Of a stretch of 64,000 bases of DNA, positions 44,039 through 54,365 are shown in pieces (within the stretch, counting starts at the first letter, position 1; every line of letters starts with the position of its first letter). The stretch is from Pseudomonadota bacterium. GTDB lineage: Bacteria; Pseudomonadota; Gammaproteobacteria; Burkholderiales; Burkholderiaceae_C. The position numbers and the translations under genes are program-made. The notes under the pieces are model-generated. The model was given only the letters and a program-made list of their open reading frames with translations. It was not told where the DNA came from and ran no database searches. The stretch covers positions 1 to 64,000 of the forward strand of contig JAKARB010000018.1 in the NCBI GenBank assembly GCA_021819435.1, written 5' to 3'.

Positions 44039-46135
44039 ATGTCGCTGAATGCCATTCGCAAATCGAGCTGGTTCCGGGTCATGCTGGCGGCGGAAATCTT
44101 GTTCGCCCTGGTCGTGGCCGGGGGGCTGTGGCTGCTGCGAGCGCAAACGCTGGAGGGTGAAGCCAGGATGCTGGACGCGCTGGCCCGCGCGATGGCTCAG
44201 CAAGCCGATCGCACGCTGGGCACTGGGCAGGTGGCGTTGAAGATCACGGGGGATGAGTTGTCTCGCGGCCTGATCGCGCCATCCGGGCCTCAAACGGATG
44301 CCCTGCTGCGCGAGCGGATTCGCACGCTGCCCGGTTTCCGCGCCATCAGCTTGTTCGACGCCGAGGGGCATCGCACCGCGACCTCGCGCGATGCTTCGTC
44401 ACCGCCACCTGCGACCGTCGAGTCGCGCGACTTTCACCGCGCGGCCCGCGCCGCACGGTCGCCGCAGCTCTTCCTCAGCAAGCCGTATGTCGGCAGGCTG
44501 GACGACGAGCCCTCGGTCAGCCTGTCCATCCCGTGGTTCGATGCGCAAGGGCGGTTCGCCGGTGTGGTGGCCCTGGTGGCGGACCCTGGCTTCCTCTCGG
44601 GCAGCCTGAGCCACATCGCCAGCGACAAGGACGTGCGCGCCGTTGTGCTGCGCCGCAACGCCGCCGGCAAGGTGGTGGATGTCGCGGCCGATGCGGCGCA
44701 GCCCGAGGCGGACATCCCGCCTGGGCTGCGCAATGCGTTCGATGACACCGAGCGCCCTCGTGCGCTGACAGCCGGCATGCTGGAACATGGCGACAGGCGG
44801 GTGCTGGCCACCGCCGTGCCATTGCGCGAGCTGCCGTTGGTGCAGGTGGTCTGGCGCGACACCGATGCGATCCTCACGGGCTGGAATGAACTAGCCTGGC
44901 TGGTCTTCATCGTCGTCGTGGCGATGCTGGCGGTCAGCCTGCTGGGTGGCCTGCGCAGGGCGCGCGATCAGTTGAAGGTCGAGGCGCTGGAGCAGCGTCT
45001 GACACGCAACCGCAAGCTGGAAGCCTTGGGGCAGTTGGCCGGCGGTGTGGCGCACGACTTCAACAACGTGCTGGCCGCCGTGGTGGGCTTCGGCGAGATG
45101 GCCCGCCAAGCTTCGGGAGAAGGCAGCCGCCAGGCGCACCACCTTGACCAGGTGCTGCAAGCCGCCGAGCGCGGGCGCCAGCAGGTGGAGCGCATCCTGG
45201 CCTTCAGCCGCGGTCAACCACGGCGCAGCGTGAGCTTCTTGTTGCAGCCCGTGATCCAGGAGGTGCTCGATCACCTGTCGTCATCCAAGCGCGAATCCGT
45301 GCACCTGGTGCCTGATCTGAAGGCGCCCGACCTCGCCGTGCGCGGTGACGCGACGGCCCTTTACGAATCCGTGATGAACCTGTGCACGAACGCCTTGCAG
45401 GCCATGCCCGAGGGCGGCACGCTGGCCGTCTCGCTCGACAGCGTTCGCCTGGCGCAACCCCGACAGACTTACGACACCACGCTGCCGGCAGGCCTTTACG
45501 CGCGCCTGCAGGTGCAAGACACGGGCTCCGGCATGTCGGCCGATGTGTTGGCGCACCTGTTCGAGCCCTTCTTCACCACCAAGGGCCGGCACGGCGGCAC
45601 CGGCATCGGGCTGGCGGTGGTGCACGGGGTGGTGGCCGACCTCGGCGGAGGCATCGATGTGGACAGCACGCCCGGGCGCGGCACCCATTTCACTTTGTTG
45701 CTGCCGCTGTCGCAGGAACCGCCGCAAGCGCGGCAAGCCGATGAGCTCGCCTTGCCATTGGGCCAAGGTGAAGCGATCCTGATCGTCGACGACGAACCCG
45801 CCCTGGTTGAGCTGGCAGAAGAGATGCTGGCCGACCTCGGCTACGACCCGCATGGCACCGTTTCCAGCGCGCACGCCTTGCAGGCGCTGCGTGACGATCC
45901 CTCGCGCTTCGACCTCGTGCTCACCGACGAGGTGATGCCGGAGCTGAGCGGCACAGAGCTGGCCAGAAGGGTTCGTGAGCTGCGCCCGGACCTGCCGGTC
46001 GTGCTTGCCAGTGGGTATGGGGGCGAGCAGTTCGAGGCACGGGCGGCCGAAGCGGGCGTGCGCATGGTGCTCACCAAACCATTGACACGGCGCGCGCTGG
46101 CCGAAGCCCTGCAGCGGGCTTTGCGAGCTGTTTAG
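44039..46135 (+). CDS. Hybrid sensor histidine kinase with C-terminal receiver domain
   Basis: This is a membrane sensor kinase of 698 residues. Two membrane helices (about 13-34 and 284-306) bracket a periplasmic sensor of about 250 residues with PDC/Cache-like traits (FRAISLFDAEGHRT, SRDFHRAARAARSPQLFLSK). The phospho-acceptor is H339 in GGVAHDFNNVLAAV. The ATPase domain has the N-box MNLCTNALQAMP and the G-boxes VQDTGSGM and HGGTGIGLAV. A C-terminal receiver (about 579-695) carries D630 in LVLTDEVMPELSG. The fused receiver suggests a phosphorelay or self-regulation in addition to the divergent OmpR regulator. The signal is unknown. Confidence 0.92.
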   Translation: MSLNAIRKSSWFRVMLAAEILFALVVAGGLWLLRAQTLEGEARMLDALARAMAQQADRTLGTGQVALKITGDELSRGLIAPSGPQTDALLRERIRTLPGFRAISLFDAEGHRTATSRDASSPPPATVESRDFHRAARAARSPQLFLSKPYVGRLDDEPSVSLSIPWFDAQGRFAGVVALVADPGFLSGSLSHIASDKDVRAVVLRRNAAGKVVDVAADAAQPEADIPPGLRNAFDDTERPRALTAGMLEHGDRRVLATAVPLRELPLVQVVWRDTDAILTGWNELAWLVFIVVVAMLAVSLLGGLRRARDQLKVEALEQRLTRNRKLEALGQLAGGVAHDFNNVLAAVVGFGEMARQASGEGSRQAHHLDQVLQAAERGRQQVERILAFSRGQPRRSVSFLLQPVIQEVLDHLSSSKRESVHLVPDLKAPDLAVRGDATALYESVMNLCTNALQAMPEGGTLAVSLDSVRLAQPRQTYDTTLPAGLYARLQVQDTGSGMSADVLAHLFEPFFTTKGRHGGTGIGLAVVHGVVADLGGGIDVDSTPGRGTHFTLLLPLSQEPPQARQADELALPLGQGEAILIVDDEPALVELAEEMLADLGYDPHGTVSSAHALQALRDDPSRFDLVLTDEVMPELSGTELARRVRELRPDLPVVLASGYGGEQFEARAAEAGVRMVLTKPLTRRALAEALQRALRAV

Positions 46136-46295
46136 CAAAGCGCCTGCAAGCTGCTTCGCCTTGTACTTTTTCACGGCACATTGCAGCGGTAACGCAGTCC
46201 GTGCCGCTCGACATGGTGCGTGGCAGGTCGGATCAGACACTGGTTCCATTGCAGCCCCCGCTGCAATCTCGATCAACGAATCGAAAGGAACCAAG

Positions 46296-46832
46296 ATGTC
46301 AAACGTCCAAACCCTCAAGCCCCTTGTTGCCGCCGCCGCACTGCTCGCCTGCGTGGCCGGCGCCCATGCCGAAGGCTTTTATGCCGGCGGCGCGCTGGGG
46401 GCACCCGATTACAGCAGCGCCATCAATGGATACGGCTCGGGCGGTGGCGGTCGCGGGCCGGCCTTCAAGGCATATGGTGGCTATCAGCTCAACCCGAACT
46501 TCGCCATCGAAGGCAATGTGTTCAACCTGGGTCGGACCGCACCGGACAATGGATCGGCTCACGTGTACGGCCTGGGCGTGGACGCCGTTGGCATCTTGCC
46601 GATCGCGCCGAAGTGGTCGTTGCAAGGCAGCCTCGGTGTGGCGCAAGCCCACCTGAGCACGCCTTCTGGCGATGACAACAGCCCGGCCCTGAAGGCTGGC
46701 TTGGGCGTGCAGTACGACTTCAACGACAAGCTGGCGCTGCGCGCGGGCTATGACCGCTACCACTTCACCAGTGCGTTCGATGCCAAGCCCAATGTCGGCG
46801 CCACCTTCGTGGGCCTGAAGATGAACTTCTGA
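46296..46832 (+). CDS. Outer membrane beta-barrel protein (OmpA-like/OmpW-like barrel)
   Basis: This is a predicted eight-stranded outer membrane barrel. A signal peptide (LVAAAALLACVAGAHA, cleavage before EGFYAGG) is followed by alternating hydrophobic strands with glycine-rich starts (GFYAGGALGAPDY, FKAYGGYQLNPNFAIEGNVF, GLGVDAVGILPI). It ends in the outer-membrane terminal signature FVGLKMNF. There is no OmpA peptidoglycan-binding domain. The start at 46296 is supported by AAAGGAA. It has 178 residues. Confidence 0.87.
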   Translation: MSNVQTLKPLVAAAALLACVAGAHAEGFYAGGALGAPDYSSAINGYGSGGGGRGPAFKAYGGYQLNPNFAIEGNVFNLGRTAPDNGSAHVYGLGVDAVGILPIAPKWSLQGSLGVAQAHLSTPSGDDNSPALKAGLGVQYDFNDKLALRAGYDRYHFTSAFDAKPNVGATFVGLKMNF

Positions 46833-46843
46833 TGGAAGAAGGC

Positions 46844-46920
46844 GCAGCCGAGCGGTCCCACTGGATCGCTCGGCTGCATCTTGAGCGGCCTGGCCTGTGT
46901 GCCTGGCCGCTTTGCTTTTG
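46844..46920 (+). terminator. Tandem terminator hairpins after the outer membrane barrel gene
   Basis: There are two hairpins. The first is an 11-bp perfect stem (GCAGCCGAGCG / CGCTCGGCTGC, 46844-46854 and 46867-46877). The second is AGCGGCC (46884-46890) with GGCCGCT (46905-46911), followed by TTGCTTTTG. The second has the better U-tract. Confidence 0.65.
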
Positions 46921-46934
46921 CTGTCTGAGGTTGA

Positions 46935-48587
46935 TCAGGGCCGGCCTTCTTCCCGCTCGGCATGAGGACGGCGATGGTGATCGCGCTGAGGTTCATGCCC
47001 TTGTTGAGGTTCGTGCTCGTGCTCGCGTTGCAGTTCACGTTCTTGCGGGCGTTGCGGTTCACGCTCAAGCTGTTCGTGTTCACGCATGGCGCGGTCAGGC
47101 TCAACATGCGGAGGCCTCTGCGGCTCGAACCGCTGCGCCCTGGTCTCATCATCGAAGCGATGGGGCTGTGCCATCGGCGGATGCACGGATGCGGGATGGG
47201 AGTCGGCCCGCGTCCAGGGCTGTTGTGCTCCTTGCGGGGCGGGTTGCGGGGCGGATTGCGGCGCTCGCATCCGGGCCGTCGCCGGTTCGTGCACCATGGC
47301 TGGCGCCAAGTGCTGAAACACCGGTTGATGGGCTTGCATCACACGGGCCTGCACGGCCGTCTCGGCGCGCGGGTTGCCCGCGAGAGCCAGCGGTCGGCCT
47401 GGCAAGGCTGTCCCCTGTGGATGCTGGGGACCCTGCGCGTTGACAACACGCACGACGTTGTTGATTTCTGTGACGTTGGTGACGTGCGTGATGTTCACGT
47501 TGCGCACGTAGGTGTTCGACACCCTGTAGGGCGGCACGTAGACCTCGTGCGGCGCCAGCGGCACCCAGCTCACACCGGCAGAAAAGCCCGAGCTGATGCC
47601 GATGCTGACCGAGACGCCCGGTGCCGGCGGCAGTGGGCTGGTCCAGGCCACCAGGGCCGGCGCATACACCGGGCGAGCCACGTAGGCGCCGGGCACCCAC
47701 GCCCAACGGCCGCCCCAGAGCGCCCAACGCCCATAGTGGAAGGGCGCGAAGCCCCAGGGCGCATCGTCCACCCAGGTCCAGCCCCAAGGCGAGACCCAGG
47801 CCCAATGGCCGTAGCGGTAAGGAGCCCAATCGGCGGCCACCCGGGGGACCCAGACGTTGCCGTATTCCGGGCTCGAAGTCCATTGGCCATAGCTGTCGAG
47901 CGTGTCAGCGCCAGTCATGGTGGGCGGGACATAGCGCTGCGACATGGACGATGACGAGGCGCCGGCGCGCGCCTGAGCGAAGTGCTGGAAGTCGTCTCCA
48001 GCCGCGCCGAGCAAGGTCATCGCCAGGCCATTCGCGTCGGGCACGAGGTGCGCACGCTGGCCGTCGACGAAGGTGTATGTGGCGCCATCATTCGACACGA
48101 AGCCGATGCGGCCGCGCAAGGCCGTGCCGTCCACGGCCGAGCCGCGCACGTCCACACGCCAGTTGCCAGGCTGCTGCTGGGTGAAGCGCCCCAGCGGGGT
48201 CTGCACGGCGAGCATGGAGGCATCCTTGGCGTTGGCGGCCCTCACGGCCACCGAGCCGCGCTCCACGCGCAGGCGCATCTGGTCGTCATCAAGCTGCTCG
48301 ACGTCGACCGCCGTGTCGACATCCAGATCAATGGCGGTGGGGCCGATGGTGATCTCGGCGCGGCCGGAAGGGCTGGTCACCAGCACGTTGCCGCTGGTCA
48401 CCGGCCAATTCAAGGCCGCCCCAACCGGGGCGTCGCCGGCATGGGGCGACAGCGACACGTCGCCAGCGATCCACGCGACGCGGCCCACGCGGGCAGGCGG
48501 GTCGGCCCAAGCGCTGGCACCCAACAGGGCCAGCGCTGCGGCCAATGCAACAGGTCGCGCCACGGCGCGCAAGCAGGTTTGATTCAT
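46935..48587 (-). CDS. DUF6600/FecR-domain periplasmic protein with Trp-rich repeats
   Basis: This is an exported protein with a signal peptide (MNQTCLRAV, then ALAAALALLGASAWA). A FecR-like beta domain follows (about 35-150, VGRVAWIAGDVSLSPHAG, SGRAEITIG, VRVERGSV-type strands). Next comes the DUF6600 block of Trp/Tyr/Gly repeats (about 230-310: YGQWTSSPEYGNVWVP, YGHWAWVSPWGWTWVDD, YGRWALWGGRWAWVPG). The last 150 residues are low-complexity Gln/Glu/His/Arg/Pro. The ATG at 48587 is preferred because AAGGAG is spaced correctly for it rather than for the ATG at 48593. Its function is unknown, probably in the envelope. The glycine-zipper lipoprotein gene lies just upstream. Confidence 0.82.
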   Translation of the reverse strand: MNQTCLRAVARPVALAAALALLGASAWADPPARVGRVAWIAGDVSLSPHAGDAPVGAALNWPVTSGNVLVTSPSGRAEITIGPTAIDLDVDTAVDVEQLDDDQMRLRVERGSVAVRAANAKDASMLAVQTPLGRFTQQQPGNWRVDVRGSAVDGTALRGRIGFVSNDGATYTFVDGQRAHLVPDANGLAMTLLGAAGDDFQHFAQARAGASSSSMSQRYVPPTMTGADTLDSYGQWTSSPEYGNVWVPRVAADWAPYRYGHWAWVSPWGWTWVDDAPWGFAPFHYGRWALWGGRWAWVPGAYVARPVYAPALVAWTSPLPPAPGVSVSIGISSGFSAGVSWVPLAPHEVYVPPYRVSNTYVRNVNITHVTNVTEINNVVRVVNAQGPQHPQGTALPGRPLALAGNPRAETAVQARVMQAHQPVFQHLAPAMVHEPATARMRAPQSAPQPAPQGAQQPWTRADSHPASVHPPMAQPHRFDDETRAQRFEPQRPPHVEPDRAMREHEQLEREPQRPQERELQREHEHEPQQGHEPQRDHHRRPHAEREEGRP

Positions 48588-48626
48588 GCTCATCTCCTTG
48601 TGTCAGGTCTGGCGCACGCCAGTGCG

Positions 48627-49121
48627 TCAGGCGCGGTCAAGACGACCGTGTTCCAGCCGCACGCGTTCGCCGCTGTGCAGGCCGTTCAGGTCGCGGTAGT
48701 CGAAGCTGCGCGCGCTGCCGTCGTCGAAGCGAACGAACACGCGGTAGACCACGTTCGTTTGCGCAGCGGCGTTGTTGCGTTCGATGGTGTCGCCTGCGAC
48801 AGCGCCGCCGAAAACGCCCAGCGCGGTGGTTGCCACGCGTCCGCCGCCATGACCAAAGGCGCTGCCGAAAACGCCGCCGATCACCGCGCCGAGGGCGGCA
48901 CCACCACCGCTGTCTCGCACGCGGGTGTCGATCTCTTCGATGCGGCTCACCGTGCCGTATTGCACGTAGGTGGCGGAGGCCATCGGCGCGTAGCCGGGAC
49001 CGTCGATCACGCGGGTGGTGCGGGTGACGGGCGCGGCACAGGCGGACAGCAACAAGGCCGCCAGCACGGCGCCCGACGTGGCACGCCAGCCCAAGGGCGT
49101 GCGTTGGCTGAGTGGGTTCAT
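48627..49121 (-). CDS. Glycine-zipper outer membrane lipoprotein (SlyB/Rick_17kDa-like)
   Basis: This is a lipoprotein of 164 residues. The lipobox LLLSAC (Cys at about residue 28) follows a hydrophobic leader. The middle is a glycine-zipper membrane segment (GGGAALGAVIGGVFGSAFGH, GVFGGAVAGDTIE) as in SlyB and the 17-kDa antigen family. The C-terminal part (NVVYRVFVRFDDGSARSFDY) is a small beta domain. Such proteins respond to or maintain outer-membrane integrity. It lies 39 bp upstream of the DUF6600 gene on the same strand, likely one operon. Confidence 0.88.
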   Translation of the reverse strand: MNPLSQRTPLGWRATSGAVLAALLLSACAAPVTRTTRVIDGPGYAPMASATYVQYGTVSRIEEIDTRVRDSGGGAALGAVIGGVFGSAFGHGGGRVATTALGVFGGAVAGDTIERNNAAAQTNVVYRVFVRFDDGSARSFDYRDLNGLHSGERVRLEHGRLDRA

Positions 49122-49380
49122 GGTGTTCTCCTGAACATCGACCAGATCGGCATCCGCAACGACGCGACCGTCGCGCCAAAGCCTGCCGACTCCATGCCCG
49201 GATCGTGTTCAGGCGGCACTGCGGCATTGCGACGCCCGACGCGGCCCACATTTCAATCGTCATCGATGTCAGCTCGGCGAGCCATGTTTCACTTGTAGCT
49301 TGAAGCGGCAGGCCCAACACGATGCGGCAACGTGGCGACGCGAACATGGTTGACATCCAAGCCCTTGCCAGCGGCCCCTC

Positions 49381-50649
49381 ATGAGCACCGCACCTGCCCC
49401 CCAGACACCCCAGGACAACCTGCCAGCGCACACCCCGGAGCGCAAACGCCGCTGGCCCCTGCTCGCGGCCTGCGCCACAGCTGCCTGCCTGGCAGGGGGA
49501 CTTTGGTGGACCTGGTATGCCCGTGCTGCCATGCCGACTGGGCACGCGCAGCGTGGCACACCGGTGTCCGTGGCCCCCGTGCAGCAGCGCGACATGCCCA
49601 TCACCGTGACGGCGCTGGGTACCATCACCGCGGCCAACACGGCTGTCGTCCATGCGCGGGTGAGCGGCACCTTGCTTGGCCTCGGGTTCAAGGAAGGTGA
49701 GCCGGTGCGCGCCGGCCAGGAGCTGGCGCGCATCGACCCAGAGCCTTACCGCATCGCGCTGGCGCAAGCCGAGGCCCAACTGGCGCGCGACCAGGCTCAA
49801 CTGACCAACGCCCGGGCAGACCTGAAGCGATATGAAGGCCTGGTGGCGCAAGACGCAGCACCTCGGCAACAGCTCGACACGCAACAGGCCACGGTGCGCC
49901 AACTGGAGGCCACCGTTCAGGGTGACGACGCGGCAAGGCGCAATGCGCAATTGCAGTTGTCTTACACCACCGTCACCGCGCCGATCGCGGGCCTGGCGGG
50001 CCTGAAGCAAGTGGACGTGGGCAACACCGTGGCCCCGACCGATGCCAATGGCATCGTCAGCATCGCGCAGACGAGGCCGGCTGCGGTGGTGTTCGCCGTC
50101 AACGCCGACAGCCTGCCGGCGATGCGCGAGCGGCAGGCGCGCCACGAGCCGCTGGGCGTGCAAGCCTGGGACCGTGGGGCCTCGCGGCTGCTGGCGCAAG
50201 GCGAGGTCGCCAGCATCGACAACGCCATCGACCTCACCACCGGCACGGTGAAGGTCAAGGCCCTGTTCCCCAACACCGATGACGCGTTGTTCGCCAACCA
50301 GCCGGTCAGCGTGCGGCTGCAACTCGGCACCGTGGCTCAAGCCGTGGTGGTGCCCACCGCCGCCGTGCTGCGCGGGTCATCGGGCCTGTATGTGTTTGTG
50401 CTGCAGGGCGACGCCAAGGTGGCGATGAAGCCGGTGAAGCTGCTGGCCAGCGATGGCGATGCGAGCGCCATCCAAGGCGACGTGCACCCGGGCGGCAAGG
50501 TGGTCGTCGATGGCACAGACCGGTTGCGCGACGGCGCCATGGTGGAGATCATCGACCGAGCCACTGCGGCGGCCGGGCCTGCCTCGGGTGCTGCGTCTGG
50601 TACACGTTGGCAGCATCGCCGCGCAAACCGAGAGGCAGCAGGTTCATGA
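49381..50649 (+). CDS. RND efflux periplasmic adaptor subunit (MdtA-like)
   Basis: This is the membrane-fusion protein of a tripartite RND pump. An N-terminal membrane anchor ([19 protein letters not shown], about residues 22-40) is followed by a first beta strand ([20 protein letters not shown]). A lipoyl/hairpin region (about 80-190: [20 protein letters not shown]) and the barrel domain with [20 protein letters not shown] come next. It has 422 residues. Its stop overlaps the start of the first pump gene (ATGA). The five genes 49381-58885 are coupled by short overlaps or small gaps and resemble mdtABC plus an outer-membrane factor. Confidence 0.93.
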   Translation: MSTAPAPQTPQDNLPAHTPERKRRWPLLAACATAACLAGGLWWTWYARAAMPTGHAQRGTPVSVAPVQQRDMPITVTALGTITAANTAVVHARVSGTLLGLGFKEGEPVRAGQELARIDPEPYRIALAQAEAQLARDQAQLTNARADLKRYEGLVAQDAAPRQQLDTQQATVRQLEATVQGDDAARRNAQLQLSYTTVTAPIAGLAGLKQVDVGNTVAPTDANGIVSIAQTRPAAVVFAVNADSLPAMRERQARHEPLGVQAWDRGASRLLAQGEVASIDNAIDLTTGTVKVKALFPNTDDALFANQPVSVRLQLGTVAQAVVVPTAAVLRGSSGLYVFVLQGDAKVAMKPVKLLASDGDASAIQGDVHPGGKVVVDGTDRLRDGAMVEIIDRATAAAGPASGAASGTRWQHRRANREAAGS

Positions 50650-53600
50650 GCCCTTCACGCCTTTTCATCCAGCGGCCGGTCGCCACCTCGCTGTTGATGC
50701 TGGCCGTGCTGCTGGCCGGCCTGGTGGGGTGGCGGCTGCTGCCCGTGGCCGCGCTGCCGCAGGTGGACTACCCCACCATCCAGGTCACAACGCTGTACCC
50801 GGGCGCCAGCCCCGACGTGATGACTTCGTCGGTCACCGCGCCGCTGGAGCGCCAGTTCGGGCAGATGCCCGGGCTGGCGGGCATGTCTTCCAGCAGCTCG
50901 GGTGGCGCGTCGGTGATCACGCTGCGATTCGACCTCGGCCTGTCCTTGGACGTGGCCGAGCAAGAGGTGCAGGCTGCCATCAACGCGGGTGGCAACCTGT
51001 TGCCCTCTGACCTGCCGATGCCACCGGTCTACAGCAAGGTGAACCCGGCCGATGCCCCGGTGCTGACGATCGCCGTGTCGTCGCCCACGCTGCCGATCAC
51101 GCGCGTGCAGGACCTCGTGGAAAGCCGGCTGGCGCAGAAGATTTCGCAAGTGCCGGGCGTGGGCCTGGTGAGCATCGCTGGCGGGCGCCGGCCAGCGGTG
51201 CGCATCCAGGCCGACCCCGACGCGCTGGCGCGGCTGGGTTTCTCGCTGGAAGACTTGCGCAATGCCATCGGCTCGGCCAACGTCAACCAGGCCAAGGGCG
51301 GCTTCGACGGACCGCTGCGCGCCAGCACGCTCGACGCCAACGACCAGCTCAAAAGCGCCGCCGAATATGGCAACGTGGTGTTCGCGTACCGCAATGGCGC
51401 CCCGGTTCGCGTGGGCGATGTGGCCACGCTGGTGGACGACGCGGAGAACCTGCGCCTGGCAGCCTGGGCTGGCTCAAGCGCCACACCAGGCCCTGCGCAT
51501 CCATTGGGCGACAGTGCCCCTGCCGGTCTCGCGACGGCTCCGCTGGCATCCACCACTGCCGCCGTCATCCTCAACGTGCAGCGCCAGCCCGGCGCCAACG
51601 TGATCGACACGGTGGACCGCGTGAAGGCCGCGCTGCCGCAGCTCAGGGCCGCCCTGCCCGGCAGCGTCGACGTGCAGGTGCTGGGCGACCGCACCACCAC
51701 CATCCGCGCCTCGGTGGAGGACGTGCAGTTCGAGCTGCTGCTGTCCATCGTGCTGGTGGTGGCGGTGATCTGGCTGTTCCTGCGCAGCGCCCGTGCCACC
51801 GTGATCCCCGCCGTGGCGGTGCCGCTGTCGCTGGTGGGCACATTCGGGGTCATGCAACTGGCCGGGTTCTCGGTCAACAACCTCACGTTGATGGCGATGG
51901 TCATCGCCACCGGCTTCGTCGTCGACGACGCCATCGTGATGATCGAGAACATCGCGCGTCACATCGAGATGGGCAAGCCGCCAATGCAGGCAGCGCTGGA
52001 AGGCGCCAGCGAGATCGGCTTCACCATCATCTCGCTCACGGTGTCGCTGATCGCGGTGCTCATCCCGCTGCTGTTCATGGGCGACGTGGTGGGCCGGCTG
52101 TTCCACGAGTTCGCCATCACGCTGGCGGTGTCCATCGTGATCTCTGCCTTGGTGTCGCTCACGCTCACGCCGATGATGAGCGCACGGCTGCTGCGGCCAG
52201 AGCACGAAGAGCAGCCCAACGCTTTGGCACGCTGGGTGGCGCAGGCGTTCGACCGGGCCATCGGGGCCTATGCGCGCTTGCTGGACTGGGCGCTGGCGCA
52301 CCGTGGCATCACGCTGTCGGTGTTCGGCGCCACGCTGGCCTTGAGTGCGCTGCTCTACGTGGCCGTGCCCAAGGGCTTCTTCCCGGTGCAGGACACCGGG
52401 CAGTTGCAAGGCATCACCGAGGCTGCGCAGTCGGTCTCCTTCGCGGCGATGGCCGAACGCCAGCAAGCCCTGGCCGCGCGGTTGTTGGAAGACCCGGCCG
52501 TGGCCAGCGTGGCCTCTTTCATCGGCGTGGATGGCGGCAACACGACGCTCAACAACGGGCGGCTGCAAGTGGTGCTCAAACCGCTCAGCGAGCGTGGCGA
52601 CGATGCCACCGCCGTGGCACGGCGCCTGATGGCACAGACGCAGCACGTGCCCGGGATATCACTGCACCTGCAGCCGGTGCAGGACCTGACGCTGGATGAT
52701 CGCCTGGCCAAGGCGCCGTACCACTTCACGCTCAGCGGCCCCGATGCCTCCGCAGTGAACGAAGCGGCATCGCGCGTGGTCGAGCGGCTGCGCACATTGG
52801 GCACGCTCGCGCAGGTGTCGACCGACCAGCAAACCCAGGGCCTGCAGGCGTGGCTGGACATCGACCGCGAAGCCGCCGGTCGACTTGGCGTGACGGTCGC
52901 GGCCATCGACGCGGCGCTGTACGACGCCTATGGCCAGCGGCTGATCTCCACCATCTTCACGCAGAGCAACCAGTACCGCGTCGTGCTGGAGGTGGCGCCC
53001 CAGTTCCGTCATCAGCTCACCGACCTGGGCAACCTGCATGTGCCAGGTGCGAACGGCGCGCAAGTGCCGTTGTCATCCGTGGCCAGCGTGCAAGAGCGGC
53101 TGGCGCCGCTGTCGGTGAACCACGTCTCGCAATTCCCGTCGGTGACGGTGTCGTTCGACACGTCAGGCGGCACATCGCTGGGCGCAGCGGTGCAGTCCAT
53201 CGAGCACGAGCTCGCCACGCTGTCGCTGCCTGCCAGCGTGGAGGTGCACTTCGATGGCGCGGCGGCCTCGTTCCAGTCTTCGCTGTCGAGCACGCTGGTG
53301 CTGATCGGCGCTGCCGTGGTGACGATGTACATCGTGCTGGGCGTGCTCTACGAGAGCTTCGTTCACCCGGTCACCATCCTGTCCACCCTGCCCTCGGCTG
53401 GTGTCGGCGCATTGCTCGCACTGATGGTCACGCGGCTGGACCTGGGCATCATCGGCATCATCGGCATCGTGCTGCTGATCGGCATCGTCAAGAAGAACGC
53501 GATCATGATGATCGACTTCGCGCTCGACGCGCAACGGCACCAGGGCCTGCCCGCCTTGCAGGCCATCCGCCAGGCCTGCCTGCTGCGCTTTCGGCCGATT

Positions 53601-53822
53601 TTGATGACGACGATGGCCGCGTTGCTCGGCGCGCTGCCGCTGATGCTGGGCGGCGGCGTGGGCAGCGAACTGCGCCGGCCACTGGGCGTGGTGATGGTGG
53701 GCGGCCTCATCGTCAGCCAGTTGCTCACGCTGTTCAGCACACCCGTGATCTACCTGGCGTTCGACACGCTGCGTGAGCGGTGGGCACGGCGCGAGAACCC
53801 TTCGCGGACGCAAGGCGCATGA
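50646..53822 (+). CDS. RND efflux pump permease, MdtB-like
   Basis: This is an inner-membrane proton-driven multidrug pump subunit of 1058 residues. It starts [17 protein letters not shown], with first membrane helix to about residue 30, then the porter motif [20 protein letters not shown]. Proton-relay aspartates are in [13 protein letters not shown], and the C-terminal repeat contains [12 protein letters not shown]. In E. coli MdtB and MdtC form a B2C heterotrimer. The start at 50646 overlaps the adaptor stop. A small channel-like gene follows with a 4-bp overlap, separating it from the second pump gene. Confidence 0.94.
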   Translation: MSPSRLFIQRPVATSLLMLAVLLAGLVGWRLLPVAALPQVDYPTIQVTTLYPGASPDVMTSSVTAPLERQFGQMPGLAGMSSSSSGGASVITLRFDLGLSLDVAEQEVQAAINAGGNLLPSDLPMPPVYSKVNPADAPVLTIAVSSPTLPITRVQDLVESRLAQKISQVPGVGLVSIAGGRRPAVRIQADPDALARLGFSLEDLRNAIGSANVNQAKGGFDGPLRASTLDANDQLKSAAEYGNVVFAYRNGAPVRVGDVATLVDDAENLRLAAWAGSSATPGPAHPLGDSAPAGLATAPLASTTAAVILNVQRQPGANVIDTVDRVKAALPQLRAALPGSVDVQVLGDRTTTIRASVEDVQFELLLSIVLVVAVIWLFLRSARATVIPAVAVPLSLVGTFGVMQLAGFSVNNLTLMAMVIATGFVVDDAIVMIENIARHIEMGKPPMQAALEGASEIGFTIISLTVSLIAVLIPLLFMGDVVGRLFHEFAITLAVSIVISALVSLTLTPMMSARLLRPEHEEQPNALARWVAQAFDRAIGAYARLLDWALAHRGITLSVFGATLALSALLYVAVPKGFFPVQDTGQLQGITEAAQSVSFAAMAERQQALAARLLEDPAVASVASFIGVDGGNTTLNNGRLQVVLKPLSERGDDATAVARRLMAQTQHVPGISLHLQPVQDLTLDDRLAKAPYHFTLSGPDASAVNEAASRVVERLRTLGTLAQVSTDQQTQGLQAWLDIDREAAGRLGVTVAAIDAALYDAYGQRLISTIFTQSNQYRVVLEVAPQFRHQLTDLGNLHVPGANGAQVPLSSVASVQERLAPLSVNHVSQFPSVTVSFDTSGGTSLGAAVQSIEHELATLSLPASVEVHFDGAAASFQSSLSSTLVLIGAAVVTMYIVLGVLYESFVHPVTILSTLPSAGVGALLALMVTRLDLGIIGIIGIVLLIGIVKKNAIMMIDFALDAQRHQGLPALQAIRQACLLRFRPILMTTMAALLGALPLMLGGGVGSELRRPLGVVMVGGLIVSQLLTLFSTPVIYLAFDTLRERWARRENPSRTQGA

Positions 53823-54277
53823 CGATCATCATCCTTGCCAGCGCCTTGATGCTGCTGCTCACGGCCACGACCCATTACGAAGCGCTGTCACTGCTCAACG
53901 CCCTGCTGCCCGGCCTGACGACGGTGCCACGCCGGTTGAAGGTGTTGGTCGTGCTCGTGGTGGTGTTCGCCGCCCACGTGGCCGAAATGCTGTTGTATGC
54001 CCTGGCCTACCGCGGACTCAGCCAGGTGGCGGGGGCCGGCACGCTCAGCGCAGGCGCTGCGCACAGCTTTGTTTCGTGCCTCTATTTTTCGGCCGAGACC
54101 TTCACCTCGCTCGGCTTCGGCGACGTCACGCCCACCGGTCCGGTGCGCCTGCTGGCCGGCATGGAAGCACTCAATGGCTTGTTGCTCGTGGGCTGGTCGG
54201 CGTCGTACATCCACCTGGCCATGGACCGATTCTGGGGTGACAGACGCGTGCCGGTGGAAACACTTCGCGTGGATTGA
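53819..54277 (+). CDS. Potassium-channel-like ion channel protein inside the RND operon
   Basis: This is a small integral membrane protein of 152 residues with three hydrophobic segments (about 3-18, 40-62, 108-132). The stretch between the last two carries a pore-loop signature, T-S-L-G-F-G-D at residues 96-102 ([13 protein letters not shown]), which matches the TxGFGD selectivity filter of two-transmembrane potassium channels (Ion_trans_2). Its ATG overlaps the stop of the MdtB-like gene by 4 bp, so it is translationally coupled. The MdtC-like gene starts 88 bp later. No regulatory RCK domain is attached. Why a cation channel would be made with an RND pump is not known. Confidence 0.82.
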   Translation: MTIIILASALMLLLTATTHYEALSLLNALLPGLTTVPRRLKVLVVLVVVFAAHVAEMLLYALAYRGLSQVAGAGTLSAGAAHSFVSCLYFSAETFTSLGFGDVTPTGPVRLLAGMEALNGLLLVGWSASYIHLAMDRFWGDRRVPVETLRVD

Positions 54278-54365
54278 TCTGGGGGGTCGCGCCTTCGATG
54301 ACATCTGAAACATGCCCATGCCCCATGGTCACCAGCCCAGGGATGAGCGCAGGCAAAGTGGCCCG

